NCBI RefSeq assembly: GCF_026723825.1
Contig: NZ_CP113519.1
Span: 2,418,001-2,482,000, forward strand
Direction: 5' to 3'
DNA: 64,000 nt
Source of the DNA: Pseudomonas sp. GOM7
GTDB lineage: Bacteria; Pseudomonadota; Gammaproteobacteria; Pseudomonadales; Pseudomonadaceae
Shown: one piece after another, positions 1 through 8,924 of the stretch
Position numbering within the stretch: the stretch's first letter is position 1
How the letters are laid out: each line of letters opens with the position of its first letter
Position numbers and translations under genes: made by a program
The notes under the pieces: generated by a model
What the model was told of the DNA's origin: nothing
Seen by the model: the letters and a program-made list of their open reading frames with translations, nothing else
The model's database searches: none

Positions 1-1456
1 TGCGGTTCAGCCAGCTATGGATGATGCCGTCGCCCGGACGCAGGGACACGCCGCCACGGGTGCGGATGAAATCCGGCAGGGTGTGGTGGGTGGTGACGTC
101 GATCGGCTTCGGATAGGCAGCGGTGTGGCAGAAGGACTGCATCACCAGGTCAGCCGAGAAGCCCAGGCACGCCAGGTCTTTCAGCTCGTCGCGGGTCATC
201 GGGCCGGTGGTGTCCTGGGAACCGACGGTGGTCATCTTCGGTTCGCAGTAGGTGCCCGGACGTACGCCTTCGACGCCGCAGGCCTTGCCGACCATCTTCT
301 GCGCCAGGGTGAAGCCCTTGCCGCTGTCAGCCGGTTGCTCCGGCTTCTTGAACAGGTCGGAGGAGCCCAGGCCCAGTTCGGCACGCGCCTTCTCGGTCAG
401 GCCACGGCCGACGATCAGCGGGATACGGCCGCCAGCGCGGACCTCGTCGAGCAGCACAGGGGTCTTCAGCTCGAAGGTGGTGATGACTTCGTCGGTGCCG
501 TGCTTGCAGACCTTGCCCGCATAGGGGTAGACGTCGATCACGTCGCCCATGTTGATGTTCGACACGTCGAACTCGATCGGCAGGGCGCCAGCGTCTTCCA
601 TGGTGTTGTAGAAGATCGGGGCGATCTTGGTACCGAAGCAGAAGCCGCCAGCGCGCTTGTTCGGCACGTACGGAATGTCGTCGCCGAAGAACCACAGCAC
701 CGAGTTGGTGGCGGACTTACGGGAAGAACCGGTACCGACCACGTCACCGACGTAGGCGACCGGGAAGCCCTTGGCCTTGATCTCTTCGATCTGCTTCAGC
801 GGGCCGATGGCGCCTTGCTGCTCAGGGACGATGCCGTCGCGAGCCATTTTCAGCATGGCCAGGGCGTGCAGCGGGATGTCGGGGCGCGACCAGGCGTCCG
901 GGGCAGGGGACAGGTCGTCGGTGTTGGTTTCGCCCGGCACCTTGAACACGGCCAGGCTGTATTTCTCGGCGATGGCCGGCTTGTTGGTGAACCACTCGCC
1001 ATCGGCCCAGGACTGCAGCACGGCTTTGGCGTTGGCGTTGCCGGCCTTGGCTTTCTCGGCGACGTCGTGGAAGGCGTCGAACATCAGCAGGGTGTGCTTG
1101 AGTTGCTCGGCGGCCACGGCGCCCAGGGCAGCGTCATCCAGCATTTCGACCAGGGTGGCGATGTTGTAGCCACCTTGCATGGTACCCAGCAGCTCGACTG
1201 CGCGCTGTTTGCTGATCAGGGGGGAAGTGGCTTCGCCCTTGGCAACGGCAGAGAGGAAACCGGCCTTGACGTAGGCCGCTTCGTCCACGCCCGGCGGTAC
1301 ACGGTTGGTGATCAGGTCTACGAGGAATTCTTCTTCGCCAGCCGGCGGGTTTTTCAGCAGCTCGACCAGGCCTGCGGTTTGTTCGGCGTTCAGCGGCTGG
1401 GGCACGATACCCTGAGCGGCACGCTCTGCTACGTGTTTGCGATAGGCTTCAAGCAC
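1..1456 (-). CDS. acnB: Aconitate hydratase B (bifunctional 2-methylisocitrate dehydratase), 5' part only
   Basis: TCA-cycle enzyme interconverting citrate and isocitrate; AcnB proteins also dehydrate 2-methylaconitate-type substrates. About 485 N-terminal residues of a family of about 865 are present; the gene runs off the left edge. Recognisable blocks are the HEAT-like N-terminal part (NPPAGEEEFLVDLITNRVPP), the swivel domain (VGDVVGTGSSRKSATNSVLW, AGGRIPLIVGRGLT) and the start of the catalytic core (GSQDTTGPMTRDELK, FCHTAAYPKP). The 4Fe-4S cysteines lie beyond the window. I chose a GTG start because the protein then begins V/M-LEAYRKHVAERAA like known AcnB, with GAGGG eight bases upstream; an in-frame ATG five codons earlier (1471) overlaps that ribosome binding site and is less likely. 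Confidence 0.97.
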   Translation of the reverse strand, partial: MLEAYRKHVAERAAQGIVPQPLNAEQTAGLVELLKNPPAGEEEFLVDLITNRVPPGVDEAAYVKAGFLSAVAKGEATSPLISKQRAVELLGTMQGGYNIATLVEMLDDAALGAVAAEQLKHTLLMFDAFHDVAEKAKAGNANAKAVLQSWADGEWFTNKPAIAEKYSLAVFKVPGETNTDDLSPAPDAWSRPDIPLHALAMLKMARDGIVPEQQGAIGPLKQIEEIKAKGFPVAYVGDVVGTGSSRKSATNSVLWFFGDDIPYVPNKRAGGFCFGTKIAPIFYNTMEDAGALPIEFDVSNINMGDVIDVYPYAGKVCKHGTDEVITTFELKTPVLLDEVRAGGRIPLIVGRGLTEKARAELGLGSSDLFKKPEQPADSGKGFTLAQKMVGKACGVEGVRPGTYCEPKMTTVGSQDTTGPMTRDELKDLACLGFSADLVMQSFCHTAAYPKPIDVTTHHTLPDFIRTRGGVSLRPGDGIIHSWLNR

Positions 1457-1574
1457 AGTTATTACCCTCATCAGTGGTCCCAAAGGGTTGTCCGGGACGC
1501 GATCCAGATACCCACGAACCAGGCGCTTTTCGCCTTTATGAGCCGATCAGCCGAGGTTTCATGGGTCTCTTGTA

Positions 1575-1713
1575 GAAGCTGCTTTCAAAGTTTTACGCCG
1601 GCAGGACGGTTTCTGATGAGGGCTGACGCAGGCGCTCGGGGGGACTCCAAGTGGCTGCGTCGCCATCGTACCTGCAGGATCGACTGTGCTCGTGACGCTT
1701 TGAAAACAGCTTC
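1575..1713. repeat. Inverted repeat in the acnB leader
   Basis: The 404 bases between acnB and the DUF1289 gene hold no convincing gene. Within them GAAGCTGCTTTCAAAG (1575-1590) and CTTTGAAAACAGCTTC (1698-1713) are inverted copies with one mismatch, 107 bases apart. They lie in the predicted acnB leader and could pair in RNA or act as two operator sites. Confidence 0.5.
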
Positions 1714-1746
1714 CAACGGACATTGGTGCCTTTACAAGGCGGGGCG

Positions 1747-1775
1747 ATTCTAATGGAAAGCGCGAAAGAAGTTAA
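1747..1775 (-). promoter_or_regulatory. Candidate sigma-70 promoter of acnB
   Basis: On the minus strand TTAACT, a 17-base spacer and TAGAAT lie about 290 bases upstream of the acnB start. The -10 matches five of six consensus bases. This would give acnB an unusually long 5' leader of roughly 280 bases that includes the inverted repeat described separately. Prediction only. Confidence 0.45.
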
Positions 1776-1861
1776 GCCAATGTCCCCGTGTCGGCAGGGG
1801 TGAACTGAATTAGACAAAGGGCTAAGATGCCAGGCCGTTCGTCTTTAGCTGTCATCTCGTC

Positions 1862-2338
1862 ATGTCCAATCAGCGCATCAAGACCCCTTGCGTGGGGTTG
1901 TGTTCAACCGTTTACGGCGACGTCGTGTGCCGGGGTTGCAAGCGCTTTCACCATGAGGTGATCAACTGGAACAGCTATGGCGAGGACGAGAAGCGCGCCG
2001 TCTGGACGCGCCTGGAAGTGTTGCTGGTACAGGTGATGACGGCCAAGCTGGAAGTCTTCGATGAGCAACGCCTGCGTGCTCAGCTAGAGCAGCGGCAGAT
2101 TCGCTTCGTGCCGCAGCAGTCGCCTTATTGCTGGGCCTATCAATTGATCGCGCGCGGCGCGCGGATGATCAATCAGCTCGACGCTTACGGCATGGTGTTG
2201 CTCCCCGAGTTCCGCAACTGGACGCTGCCTGAACTGCGCGATGCCATCGACCGTGAGTTCTTCCTGCTCTCCGAAGCGCATTACGAGCGCTATATCGCGC
2301 CGAAGTTCTTGCGCGAGGGGCTGGAAGTCCGGGTGTGA
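1862..2338 (+). CDS. DUF1289 domain protein
   Basis: A 158-residue cytosolic protein. The N-terminus carries the DUF1289 cysteine pattern TPCVGLC, then VVCRGCKR about residues 9-27, which looks like a small metal-binding knuckle; the remainder is helical and rich in charged residues with no membrane segment. Function is unknown for the family. It lies divergent from acnB and convergent with the universal stress protein, the same neighbourhood I recall for P. aeruginosa PA1788. A 95-bp inverted-repeat element follows directly. Confidence 0.85.
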   Translation: MSNQRIKTPCVGLCSTVYGDVVCRGCKRFHHEVINWNSYGEDEKRAVWTRLEVLLVQVMTAKLEVFDEQRLRAQLEQRQIRFVPQQSPYCWAYQLIARGARMINQLDAYGMVLLPEFRNWTLPELRDAIDREFFLLSEAHYERYIAPKFLREGLEVRV

Positions 2339-2350
2339 GAGGCTATGCCC

Positions 2351-2445
2351 CGTAGGGTGTCGCGGGGCCGCCTAGGCTGCGCGCACCGCTTCGGGGTCGG
2401 CTTCAGTGCCTCGTCAAACTGCTGGTGCGCACGGCGCACCCTACG
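2351..2445. repeat. GTAGGGTG-type inverted-repeat element
   Basis: The ends read CGTAGGGTG and CACCCTACG, and the right arm also contains the nested palindrome GTGCGCACGGCGCAC. The same word recurs at 8978-9104 and 51179-51239. It fills the gap between two convergent genes and ends two bases past the stop codon of the universal stress gene. Confidence 0.7.
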
Positions 2446-2447
2446 TC

Positions 2448-3311
2448 CTAGCGTTGGGCGACGAGTTCTTCGAGGTGGGCGATGACTTCGTCCGGCTTGA
2501 GCACCAGCACGTCGCTTTCCAGCGCGTCGAGTATGACTTCGGCGGTATTGCCGATCAGCGCGCCGGACAGCCCCGTGCGTGCCACCGTACCGATCACCGT
2601 GACGGCGGCATCGAGCTGGTGGGCGACCTGCGGAATCACCACGTCGGCAGGGCCTTCGAGCACGTGCAGGTGCTCGTCGTTGATGTCGTACTCGGCCTGG
2701 AAGCTGCGGCACTGTTCGCGGTAGCGCGCTTCGATGGTTTCCTTGAGCTGAAAGGTGGGGTCGGCCGCCGACAGCATCGGCGTCGGATGAGCGGTGGTCA
2801 CGTGCAGGTTGCCCTTGGCCAGGCCGGCAATATCGTAGCCATGGCTGATGATGCCGGCGTGCAGGGTGCGGTGTTCGCTGTCGGCATTGCCCACGTCCAC
2901 GGCGGCGAGGATGTTGCCGCCGGTCCAGGGGCGTTCGGTCTTGACCATCAGCACCGGGCCGGGGCAGTAGCGCAGCAGCTTCCAGTCCTCGGGGGTGAGG
3001 ATGGCCTTTTTCAAAGGGTTGTCCGGCAGGTGCTGCTTGATCACCAGACCACAGCCCTCGGCCTGCTGCACGGCGATGATGGTCTGGTGCGGGTTGTCCT
3101 CCCAGGCCTGCTGGGTGGTAACGTTGAATCCCTCCTGGGCCAGGTTGCTTTGCAGGTCTGCAAGCAGCGCACCGTGATCGCCTTTCTTGTCGCAGACCAG
3201 CAGATGCAGGTGTGACTGGGTGACTCCCGCTATCAGTTTTGCCCGCTTCAGTGCGAGGCCTTCGGGGTGTTGAGGATCCACCACCACCAGAATGCTACGG
3301 ATCGCTTGCAT
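2448..3311 (-). CDS. Tandem-domain universal stress protein (UspE type)
   Basis: 287 residues with two Usp folds: the first starts IRSILVVVDPQHPEGLAL, the second around residue 150 (NILAAVDVG) and ends with GTVARTGLSGALIGNTAE, the nucleotide-binding-loop region of Usp proteins. Such proteins support survival under oxygen or energy limitation. The ATG was chosen because GGGAGAC lies just ahead of it; an upstream extension to 3470 would run through the promoter. An ANR box is centred at about -41.5 of a predicted start site, which agrees with my memory that the P. aeruginosa homologue (PA1789, uspL) is ANR-dependent. Confidence 0.9.
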   Translation of the reverse strand: MQAIRSILVVVDPQHPEGLALKRAKLIAGVTQSHLHLLVCDKKGDHGALLADLQSNLAQEGFNVTTQQAWEDNPHQTIIAVQQAEGCGLVIKQHLPDNPLKKAILTPEDWKLLRYCPGPVLMVKTERPWTGGNILAAVDVGNADSEHRTLHAGIISHGYDIAGLAKGNLHVTTAHPTPMLSAADPTFQLKETIEARYREQCRSFQAEYDINDEHLHVLEGPADVVIPQVAHQLDAAVTVIGTVARTGLSGALIGNTAEVILDALESDVLVLKPDEVIAHLEELVAQR

Positions 3312-3345
3312 GGTCGTCTCCCTGAGAATGAACGCCGTTCGTTCA

Positions 3346-3388
3346 ACTATAGGTGCGTCGTTACCAGCGGCTCCTTGACCTGTATCAA
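3346..3388 (-). promoter_or_regulatory. ANR/FNR-type activator box and -10 element for the usp gene
   Basis: TTGACCTGTATCAA at 3375-3388 matches the ANR/FNR consensus TTGAT-N4-ATCAA in nine of ten positions. On the minus strand TATAGT at 3351-3346 is a good -10 element; a start near 3340 places the box centre about 41.5 bases upstream, the position expected for class II FNR-family activation. Confidence 0.75.
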
Positions 3389-3395
3389 CGGTGTG

Positions 3396-3424
3396 CTGGT
3401 CGCCTGCTCTGTCACTCGTATAAT
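3396..3424 (+). promoter_or_regulatory. Candidate sigma-70 promoter of miaE
   Basis: A perfect TATAAT (3419-3424) lies 45 bases before the miaE start, with a weak -35 (CTGGTC) 17 bases upstream. The ANR box used by the divergent usp promoter lies just upstream, so both genes could respond to oxygen. Confidence 0.5.
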
Positions 3425-3468
3425 GGCCCGCCATTTTCAACCTCGCCAGTACCGAGAGCGCTTCAATC

Positions 3469-4146
3469 ATGATGTCAAATGCCCAGCATGTTCCGAGTAA
3501 TACCGAGGAACCTGTGACGATCCTGCAGGAAATTCTCGAGTTCCTCGGCGGCGTCGCTACCCCGGATGCCTGGCTGGACGAAGCCCTGCGCCAGCAGGAG
3601 ATCCTCCTGCTCGATCACCGCAACCTCGAGTACAAGGCGGCGCAGACTGCGCTGAGTTTGATGGGGCGCTACCTGACCAAGACCGAACTAACCGCAAGAA
3701 TGTCGCGTCTGGCCCGTGAAGAGCTGGTGCACTTCGAGCAGGTGAGTAAGATCATCCGTGGCCGTGGCATCGAGGTTCGCCATGTTTCGGCGTCGCGTTA
3801 CGCCGCTGGTCTGCGTGCATTGCTGCGTGGTGGTGAAGTGGAGCGGTTGGTGGACGTGCTGGTAGTCGGCGCCTTCATCGAGGCGCGCTCCTGCGAGCGC
3901 TTCGCCGCCCTGGTGCCGCGCCTGGACGCCGAGCTGGCCAAGTTCTACGCCGGTTTGCTGGAGAGTGAGGGGCGCCACTACCGCGGCTATCTCAAGCTGG
4001 CTTATCTGTATGGTGACGCCGCTGACGTGGATGCACGTATCGAGGTGGTGCGCGCGGTGGAGCAGGAGCTGATCACCTCGCCGGATGAGCAGTTCCGTTT
4101 CCATAGTGGTGTGCCTGCAGAAAGCGGCCGCGAAGCGGCCATCTGA
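3469..4146 (+). CDS. miaE: tRNA 2-methylthio-N6-isopentenyladenosine-37 hydroxylase
   Basis: Non-haem diiron monooxygenase that hydroxylates the isopentenyl group of ms2i6A37 in tRNA, using oxygen. Family features visible: ILQEILEFLGG near the N-terminus, then two ExxH metal-ligand motifs (EELVH, ESEGRH) in a ferritin-like four-helix core. The first two codons are both ATG; a GTG sixteen codons in (3514) aligns with the usual MiaE N-terminus and cannot be excluded. The last residues and stop lie inside a 31-base sequence repeated at 51139, so the C-terminal tail appears to have been reshaped by that repeat. Confidence 0.9.
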   Translation: MMSNAQHVPSNTEEPVTILQEILEFLGGVATPDAWLDEALRQQEILLLDHRNLEYKAAQTALSLMGRYLTKTELTARMSRLAREELVHFEQVSKIIRGRGIEVRHVSASRYAAGLRALLRGGEVERLVDVLVVGAFIEARSCERFAALVPRLDAELAKFYAGLLESEGRHYRGYLKLAYLYGDAADVDARIEVVRAVEQELITSPDEQFRFHSGVPAESGREAAI

Positions 4147-4259
4147 TGACCCTCTCCCGCTTGCGGGATGAGGGTGCCCGCAGGACGGGAGAGGGGGCTT
4201 CAGCCTACGCCGTTGCCCTCTCCCCCAGCCCCTCTCCCGCAAGCGGGAGAAGGGAGCAA
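4147..4259. repeat. CCCTCTCCCGC-type palindromic repeats
   Basis: Two inverted units built from CTCTCCCGCTTGCGGGA and CTCTCCCGCAAGCGGGAGA lie head to head after miaE, separated by a short linker. They form strong hairpins and no coding sequence is supported here. They may serve as a terminator between the convergent miaE and lpxH genes. Confidence 0.6.
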
Positions 4260-4272
4260 AGCCCTGCAGTCG

Positions 4273-4332
4273 TAGCCCGGATGAAATCCGGGGCGATCTT
4301 GAGGGTTGCTTCCCCGGATTTCATCCGGGCTA
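4273..4332. repeat. REP-like palindrome, TAGCCCGGATG family
   Basis: TAGCCCGGATGAAATCCGG plus two G forms a perfect 21-base inverted repeat with 4312-4332, around an 18-base loop. Each arm is itself a partial palindrome (CCGGAT..ATCCGG). Related copies occur at 9018-9082 and, as a single arm, at 49584-49606. It ends three bases from the lpxH stop codon. Confidence 0.8.
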
Positions 4333-4335
4333 TGG

Positions 4336-5064
4336 TCAGGCTGGCGTCAACTCGAACGGCGCCTGGTTGAAACCGGTTTCATCGACCTGCAATGCCCAGC
4401 CCTGACGATCCCAGTCCCCCAGCACGATGCGCCGCGCCGCTTGGCTGTTCACGATCAGCTCATGCAGCGCCGGCCGATGAGTGTGGCCATGAATCAGCGT
4501 GCGCACGCCGTGCTCGGTCATCACCTTGACCACTTCCTCCGGCGTGACATCGACGATCTCGCTGGCCTTCATCCGTGTTTGCGCGCGGCTTTCGTTGCGC
4601 AGCTTGCGCGCCAGCTTCTGTCGCGTGCTCAGTGGCAGGTTGCGCAGGATCAGCAGCGACAGCGGATTGCGCAGCCAGCGGCGCAGCTTCATATAGCCGA
4701 CATCCAGGGTGCACAGGCTGTCGCCGTGCATCAGCAGCACGGGTTCGCCATTCATCTGCACCTTGTGCGGATCGCTCAGCAAAGTGCAGCCGGCCTCGCG
4801 GCAGAAGCGCTTGCCGATCAGAAAGTCGCGATTGCCGTGCATCAGGTAGATGCGCGTGCCGGTGTCGTTCAGCTCGCGCAAGGCGCGGGCGATCTCGTGC
4901 TGGAAGGGCGTCATGCCGTCGTCGCCGATCCAGACCTCGAAGAAGTCGCCGAGGATGTACAGGGCCTCGGCCTGGCGCGCGCGGGTGGCGAGAAAATGCA
5001 GAAACGCCCGGGTGATGTCCGGGCGTTTCTCTTCGAGGTGCAGATCGGAGATCAGCAGGATCAT
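4336..5064 (-). CDS. lpxH: UDP-2,3-diacylglucosamine diphosphatase
   Basis: Fourth step of lipid A synthesis: hydrolyses UDP-2,3-diacylglucosamine to lipid X and UMP. A 242-residue metallophosphoesterase with the ordered metal motifs SDLHL, GDFFE, GNRDFL, MHGD and GHTHRP. I start at ATG 5064 ([10 protein letters not shown]), matching known LpxH; a TTG three codons upstream is poorer. No normal ribosome binding site is visible, because a repeat element ends about nine bases before the start codon. Lies downstream of ppiB on the same strand, so probably co-transcribed through that element. Confidence 0.95.
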   Translation of the reverse strand: MILLISDLHLEEKRPDITRAFLHFLATRARQAEALYILGDFFEVWIGDDGMTPFQHEIARALRELNDTGTRIYLMHGNRDFLIGKRFCREAGCTLLSDPHKVQMNGEPVLLMHGDSLCTLDVGYMKLRRWLRNPLSLLILRNLPLSTRQKLARKLRNESRAQTRMKASEIVDVTPEEVVKVMTEHGVRTLIHGHTHRPALHELIVNSQAARRIVLGDWDRQGWALQVDETGFNQAPFELTPA

Positions 5065-5073
5065 TTCGTTCAA

Positions 5074-5213
5074 CAGGCCGATGAAAAAGGTAGCGAGCGA
5101 CGGCTAGGCTAGGCGCGGATGGCCGAGGATGCGGAGTTTACGAGCTGTAAATGAGCAGTCCGAGGCCGGCCGCAACGACGCATAGCCTAGCGCAGTAGTT
5201 TTTCGTCGGTCTG
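5074..5213. repeat. Inverted-repeat element E1 between ppiB and lpxH
   Basis: A 140-bp non-coding element with ends CAGGCCGATGAAAAA and TTTTTCGTCGGTCTG (13 of 15 complementary). Read on the minus strand it starts immediately after the ppiB TGA and contains the core GCTCATTTACAGCTCGTAAAC, itself a TTTAC/GTAAA hairpin. The same ends and core occur in the element at 40401-40627, and the core again at 53541-53720. Confidence 0.75.
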
Positions 5214-5705
5214 TCAGACGATTTCGGCCTTCTCGATGACTACATCATCCACCGGTACGTCCTGGTGGCCGGCTTTCATGGTGGTGGCGACACCCTTGAT
5301 CTTCTCGACCACGTCCATGCCTTCGACCACTTCGCCGAATACAGCGTAGCCCCAGCCCTGAACGGTCGGCGCGCTGTGGTTGAGGAAGCTGTTGTCGGCG
5401 ACGTTGATGAAGAACTGCGCGCTGGCCGAGTGCGGCTCCATGGTGCGGGCCATGGCGATGGTGCCGACCTTGTTGGCGACGCCGTTGTTGGCTTCGTTCT
5501 TGATCGGCGCGCGGGTCGGCTTCTGCTTCATGCCCGGCTCGAAACCGCCGCCCTGAATCATGAAGTTACCGATCACGCGGTGGAAGATGGTGCCGTCGTA
5601 ATGGCCTTCCTTCACGTATTGCTCGAAGTTGGCCACGGTTTCCGGGGCCTTGTCGGCGAACAGGTTCAGGGTGATGACGCCGTGGTTGGTGTGCAGTTTG
5701 ATCAT
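5214..5705 (-). CDS. ppiB: Cytoplasmic peptidyl-prolyl cis-trans isomerase B (cyclophilin)
   Basis: Accelerates proline isomerisation during folding in the cytosol. 163 residues with the cyclophilin blocks [30 protein letters not shown] and [15 protein letters not shown]; no signal peptide, so the cytoplasmic type. Divergent from glnS, as in other pseudomonads. The stop codon is directly abutted by inverted-repeat element E1. Confidence 0.96.
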   Translation of the reverse strand: MIKLHTNHGVITLNLFADKAPETVANFEQYVKEGHYDGTIFHRVIGNFMIQGGGFEPGMKQKPTRAPIKNEANNGVANKVGTIAMARTMEPHSASAQFFINVADNSFLNHSAPTVQGWGYAVFGEVVEGMDVVEKIKGVATTMKAGHQDVPVDDVVIEKAEIV

Positions 5706-5755
5706 GATCGTATCCGTGATGAGGCAGATTCGAGCCAGTGGCCCGGGGTGAACAG

Positions 5756-5807
5756 CCCTGACAGGTTGGCATGCACCCTGTCAGGGGCTTGACAGGTTGG
5801 TTATGAT
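5756..5807 (+). promoter_or_regulatory. Repeat-containing promoter region of glnS
   Basis: CCCTGACAGG (5756-5765) and CCTGTCAGGG (5777-5786) form a perfect inverted repeat, and TGACAGGTTGG occurs twice, 31 bases apart. A likely -10, TATGAT (5802-5807), follows. The arrangement resembles operators overlapping the glnS promoter; no regulator can be named. Confidence 0.4.
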
Positions 5808-5863
5808 ACGGACTTTGCCCGATGCGGCCTACCCTGCGCCGCGCCAGTATTGTTAAGGACACC

Positions 5864-7528
5864 ATGAGCAAGCCCACCGTCGAAAAAGCTGCCAATTTCC
5901 TGCGCCCCATCGTCCAGGCTGATCTGGACAGCGGCAAGCACGCCAAGATCGTGACCCGCTTCCCGCCGGAGCCCAACGGCTACCTGCATATCGGCCATGC
6001 CAAGAGCATCTGCCTGAACTTCGGCCTGGCCGAAGAGTTCGGCGGCCAGTGCAACCTGCGTTTCGACGACACCAACCCGGCCAAGGAAGACCAGGAATAC
6101 ATCGACGCAATCAAGGCCGACGTCGAATGGCTGGGCTTCAAGTGGGCCGGCGAGGAGCGCTACGCCTCCAACTATTTCGACCAGCTACATGCCTGGGCCA
6201 TCGAGCTGATCAAGGCCGGCAAGGCCTTCGTCTGCGACCTCAATGCCGAAGAGATGCGCGAATACCGTGGCAGCCTGAACGAGCCCGGCAAGAACAGCCC
6301 GTTCCGCGAGCGCAGCGTCGAGGAAAACCTCGACCTGTTCGCCCGCATGAAGGCCGGTGAGTTCCCCGATGGTGCTCGTTCGCTGCGTGCCAAGATCGAC
6401 ATGGCCTCGCCGAACATCAACCTGCGCGACCCGATCCTCTACCGCATCCGCCATGCCCACCATCACCAGACCGGCGACAAATGGTGCATCTACCCGAGCT
6501 ACGACTTTACCCATGGTCAGTCCGATGCCATCGAAGGCGTGACCCACTCGATCTGCACCCTGGAGTTCGAGGATCATCGCCCGCTGTACGAGTGGTTCCT
6601 GGAGAACCTCTCGGTGCCGGCGCAGCCGCGTCAGTACGAATTCGCCCGCTTGAACCTGAACTACACCATCACCAGCAAGCGCAAGCTCAAGCAGCTAGTG
6701 GACGAAGGTCACGTCAAGGGTTGGGACGACCCGCGCATGTCGACGCTGTCCGGCTACCGTCGTCGTGGCTACACCCCGGCGTCGATCCGTGCCTTCTGCG
6801 ACATGATCGGCGTCAACCGCGCCGGTGGTCTGGTGGACATCGGCATGCTCGAGTTCGCCATTCGTGACGATCTGGACGCCAACGCCGCGCGCGCCATGTG
6901 CGTGCTCAAGCCGCTCAAGGTGGTGATCACCAACTACCCCGAGGGTAAGGTCGAGAACCTTGAACTGCCGCGCCATCCCAAGCAGGACATGGGGGTACGC
7001 GTGCTGCCGTTCTCCCGTGAGATCTACATCGACGCCAGCGACTTCGAGGAAACTCCACCGGACGGCTACAAGCGCCTGATCCCAGGTGGCGAAGTGCGTC
7101 TGCGCGGCAGCTATGTGATTCGCGCCGACGAGGCTGTCAAAGACGCTGCCGGCAATATCGTCGAGCTGCGCTGCAGCTACGACGAGAACACCCTGGGCAA
7201 GAACCCGGAAGGCCGCAAGGTCAAGGGCGTGATCCACTGGGTGCCGGCGGCCGAAAGCGTCGAATGCGAAGTGCGCCTGTACGACCGTCTGTTCCGTTCG
7301 GCCAACCCGGAGAAGAGCGAAGAGGGCGGCAGCTTCCTCGACAACATCAACCCTGAATCGCTGGTGGTGCTCACCGGCTGCCGCGCCGAGCCATCGCTGG
7401 CCCAGGCGACGGCTGACGATCGCTTCCAGTTCGAGCGCGAAGGCTACTTCTGCCTGGACAAGGATTCGACCGCCGACGCGCTGGTGTTCAACCGTACCGT
7501 CACGCTGCGCGATTCGTGGGGGCAGTAA
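5864..7528 (+). CDS. glnS: Glutaminyl-tRNA synthetase
   Basis: Charges tRNA-Gln with glutamine. 554 residues, class I synthetase: the HIGH motif is [15 protein letters not shown] near residue 40, the KMSKS-equivalent is TITSKRKL near residue 270, and the C-terminal half has the anticodon-binding beta-barrels. Start chosen at MSKPTVEKA because AAGGA precedes it. The stop overlaps the cysS start (TAATG), so the two synthetases are translationally coupled. Confidence 0.98.
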   Translation: MSKPTVEKAANFLRPIVQADLDSGKHAKIVTRFPPEPNGYLHIGHAKSICLNFGLAEEFGGQCNLRFDDTNPAKEDQEYIDAIKADVEWLGFKWAGEERYASNYFDQLHAWAIELIKAGKAFVCDLNAEEMREYRGSLNEPGKNSPFRERSVEENLDLFARMKAGEFPDGARSLRAKIDMASPNINLRDPILYRIRHAHHHQTGDKWCIYPSYDFTHGQSDAIEGVTHSICTLEFEDHRPLYEWFLENLSVPAQPRQYEFARLNLNYTITSKRKLKQLVDEGHVKGWDDPRMSTLSGYRRRGYTPASIRAFCDMIGVNRAGGLVDIGMLEFAIRDDLDANAARAMCVLKPLKVVITNYPEGKVENLELPRHPKQDMGVRVLPFSREIYIDASDFEETPPDGYKRLIPGGEVRLRGSYVIRADEAVKDAAGNIVELRCSYDENTLGKNPEGRKVKGVIHWVPAAESVECEVRLYDRLFRSANPEKSEEGGSFLDNINPESLVVLTGCRAEPSLAQATADDRFQFEREGYFCLDKDSTADALVFNRTVTLRDSWGQ

Positions 7529-8913
7529 TGGCACTGTCGATCTACAACACGCTGAGCAAGGTCAAGGAACCGTTCAAGCCGTTGATCGGTAACAGCGTAC
7601 GCATGTACGTGTGCGGCATGACCGTCTATGACTTCTGCCATATCGGTCACGCCCGGGTGATGGTCGCCTTCGACGTGGTCACCCGCTGGCTGCGTCAGCG
7701 CGGCTATGACGTGACCTATGTGCGCAACATCACCGACATCGACGACAAGATCATCAAGCGCGCCAATGAGAACGGCGAGCCGTTCGAGGCGCTGGTCGAG
7801 CGCATGATCGCGGCGATGCACGAGGACGAAGCACGCCTTTCCGTGCTGCGCCCGGACATCGAACCGCGCGCCACCGGTCATATCGCCGGCATGCACCAGA
7901 TGATCCAGACCCTGATCGACAAGGGTTATGCCTACGCGCCGGGCAATGGCGACGTGTACTACCGCGTCACCAAGTTCGAAACCTACGGCAAGCTGTCACG
8001 GCGCAAGATCGACGAGCTGAAGATCGGCGCGCGCATCGAAGTGGACGAGATCAAGGAAGACCCGCTGGACTTCGTGCTGTGGAAGGGCGCCAAGCCGGGT
8101 GAGCCGAGCTGGGATTCGCCCTGGGGCAAGGGTCGGCCGGGCTGGCACATCGAGTGCTCGGTGATGTCCACCTGCTGCCTGGGCGAGACCTTCGACATCC
8201 ACGGCGGCGGCCCGGACCTGGTGTTCCCGCACCACGAGAACGAGATCGCCCAGAGCGAGGCAGCCACCGGCAAGCAGTACGCCAACGCCTGGATGCACGC
8301 CGGTGCGGTGCGTGTGGACGGCGAGAAGATGTCCAAGAGCCTGGGCAACTTCTTCACCATCCGCGAGGTGCTGGAGAAGTACCACCCTGAGGTGGTGCGC
8401 TACCTGCTGGTGTCCAGCCACTACCGCAGCCCGATCAACTATTCCGAAGAGAGTCTCAAGGAAGCCAAGGGCGCCCTGGAGCGTTTCTACAATGGCCTCA
8501 AAGGTCTGCCGGACGCAGCGCCTGCCGGTGGCGAGGCCTTCGTCGAGCGTTTCGGCGCGGCCATGGACGACGACTTCAACTCGCCGGAAGCCTGCGCCGT
8601 GCTGTTCGAGATGATCCGCGAAGTCAACCGCTTGCGTGAGTCGGACGTGCAGGCTGCTGCCGGCCTGGCCGCCCAGCTCAAGCAGTTGGCCAGCGTGCTC
8701 GGCGTGCTGCAACTCGAGCCTGAGGCGTTCCTCCAGGCCGGTGCTGCCGGCAAGGTGGATGCCGCCGAAGTGGAGGCCCTGATCGCGGCGCGCCTGCAGG
8801 CGCGTGCCGAGAAGAACTGGGCAGAGTCAGATCGCATCCGCGACCAGCTCACCGCCATGGGCGTGGTGCTGGAAGACGGCAAGGGTGGCACCACCTGGCG
8901 CCTGGCCGAATAA
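7528..8913 (+). CDS. cysS: Cysteinyl-tRNA synthetase
   Basis: Charges tRNA-Cys. 461 residues; class I motifs [10 protein letters not shown] and [10 protein letters not shown] are intact, with zinc-ligand residues in the region [20 protein letters not shown] and HHENE. GGGGG precedes the start. Last gene of the glnS-cysS pair, followed by a strong terminator. Confidence 0.98.
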   Translation: MALSIYNTLSKVKEPFKPLIGNSVRMYVCGMTVYDFCHIGHARVMVAFDVVTRWLRQRGYDVTYVRNITDIDDKIIKRANENGEPFEALVERMIAAMHEDEARLSVLRPDIEPRATGHIAGMHQMIQTLIDKGYAYAPGNGDVYYRVTKFETYGKLSRRKIDELKIGARIEVDEIKEDPLDFVLWKGAKPGEPSWDSPWGKGRPGWHIECSVMSTCCLGETFDIHGGGPDLVFPHHENEIAQSEAATGKQYANAWMHAGAVRVDGEKMSKSLGNFFTIREVLEKYHPEVVRYLLVSSHYRSPINYSEESLKEAKGALERFYNGLKGLPDAAPAGGEAFVERFGAAMDDDFNSPEACAVLFEMIREVNRLRESDVQAAAGLAAQLKQLASVLGVLQLEPEAFLQAGAAGKVDAAEVEALIAARLQARAEKNWAESDRIRDQLTAMGVVLEDGKGGTTWRLAE

Positions 8914-8924
8914 GCTTCATGCTC

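Noticed and set aside
17..1753. Long plus-strand open frame opposite acnB
   Set aside because: It is the antisense of acnB; the translation is low-complexity HRAGVLG-type and has no family features, while the minus strand gives a clear AcnB.
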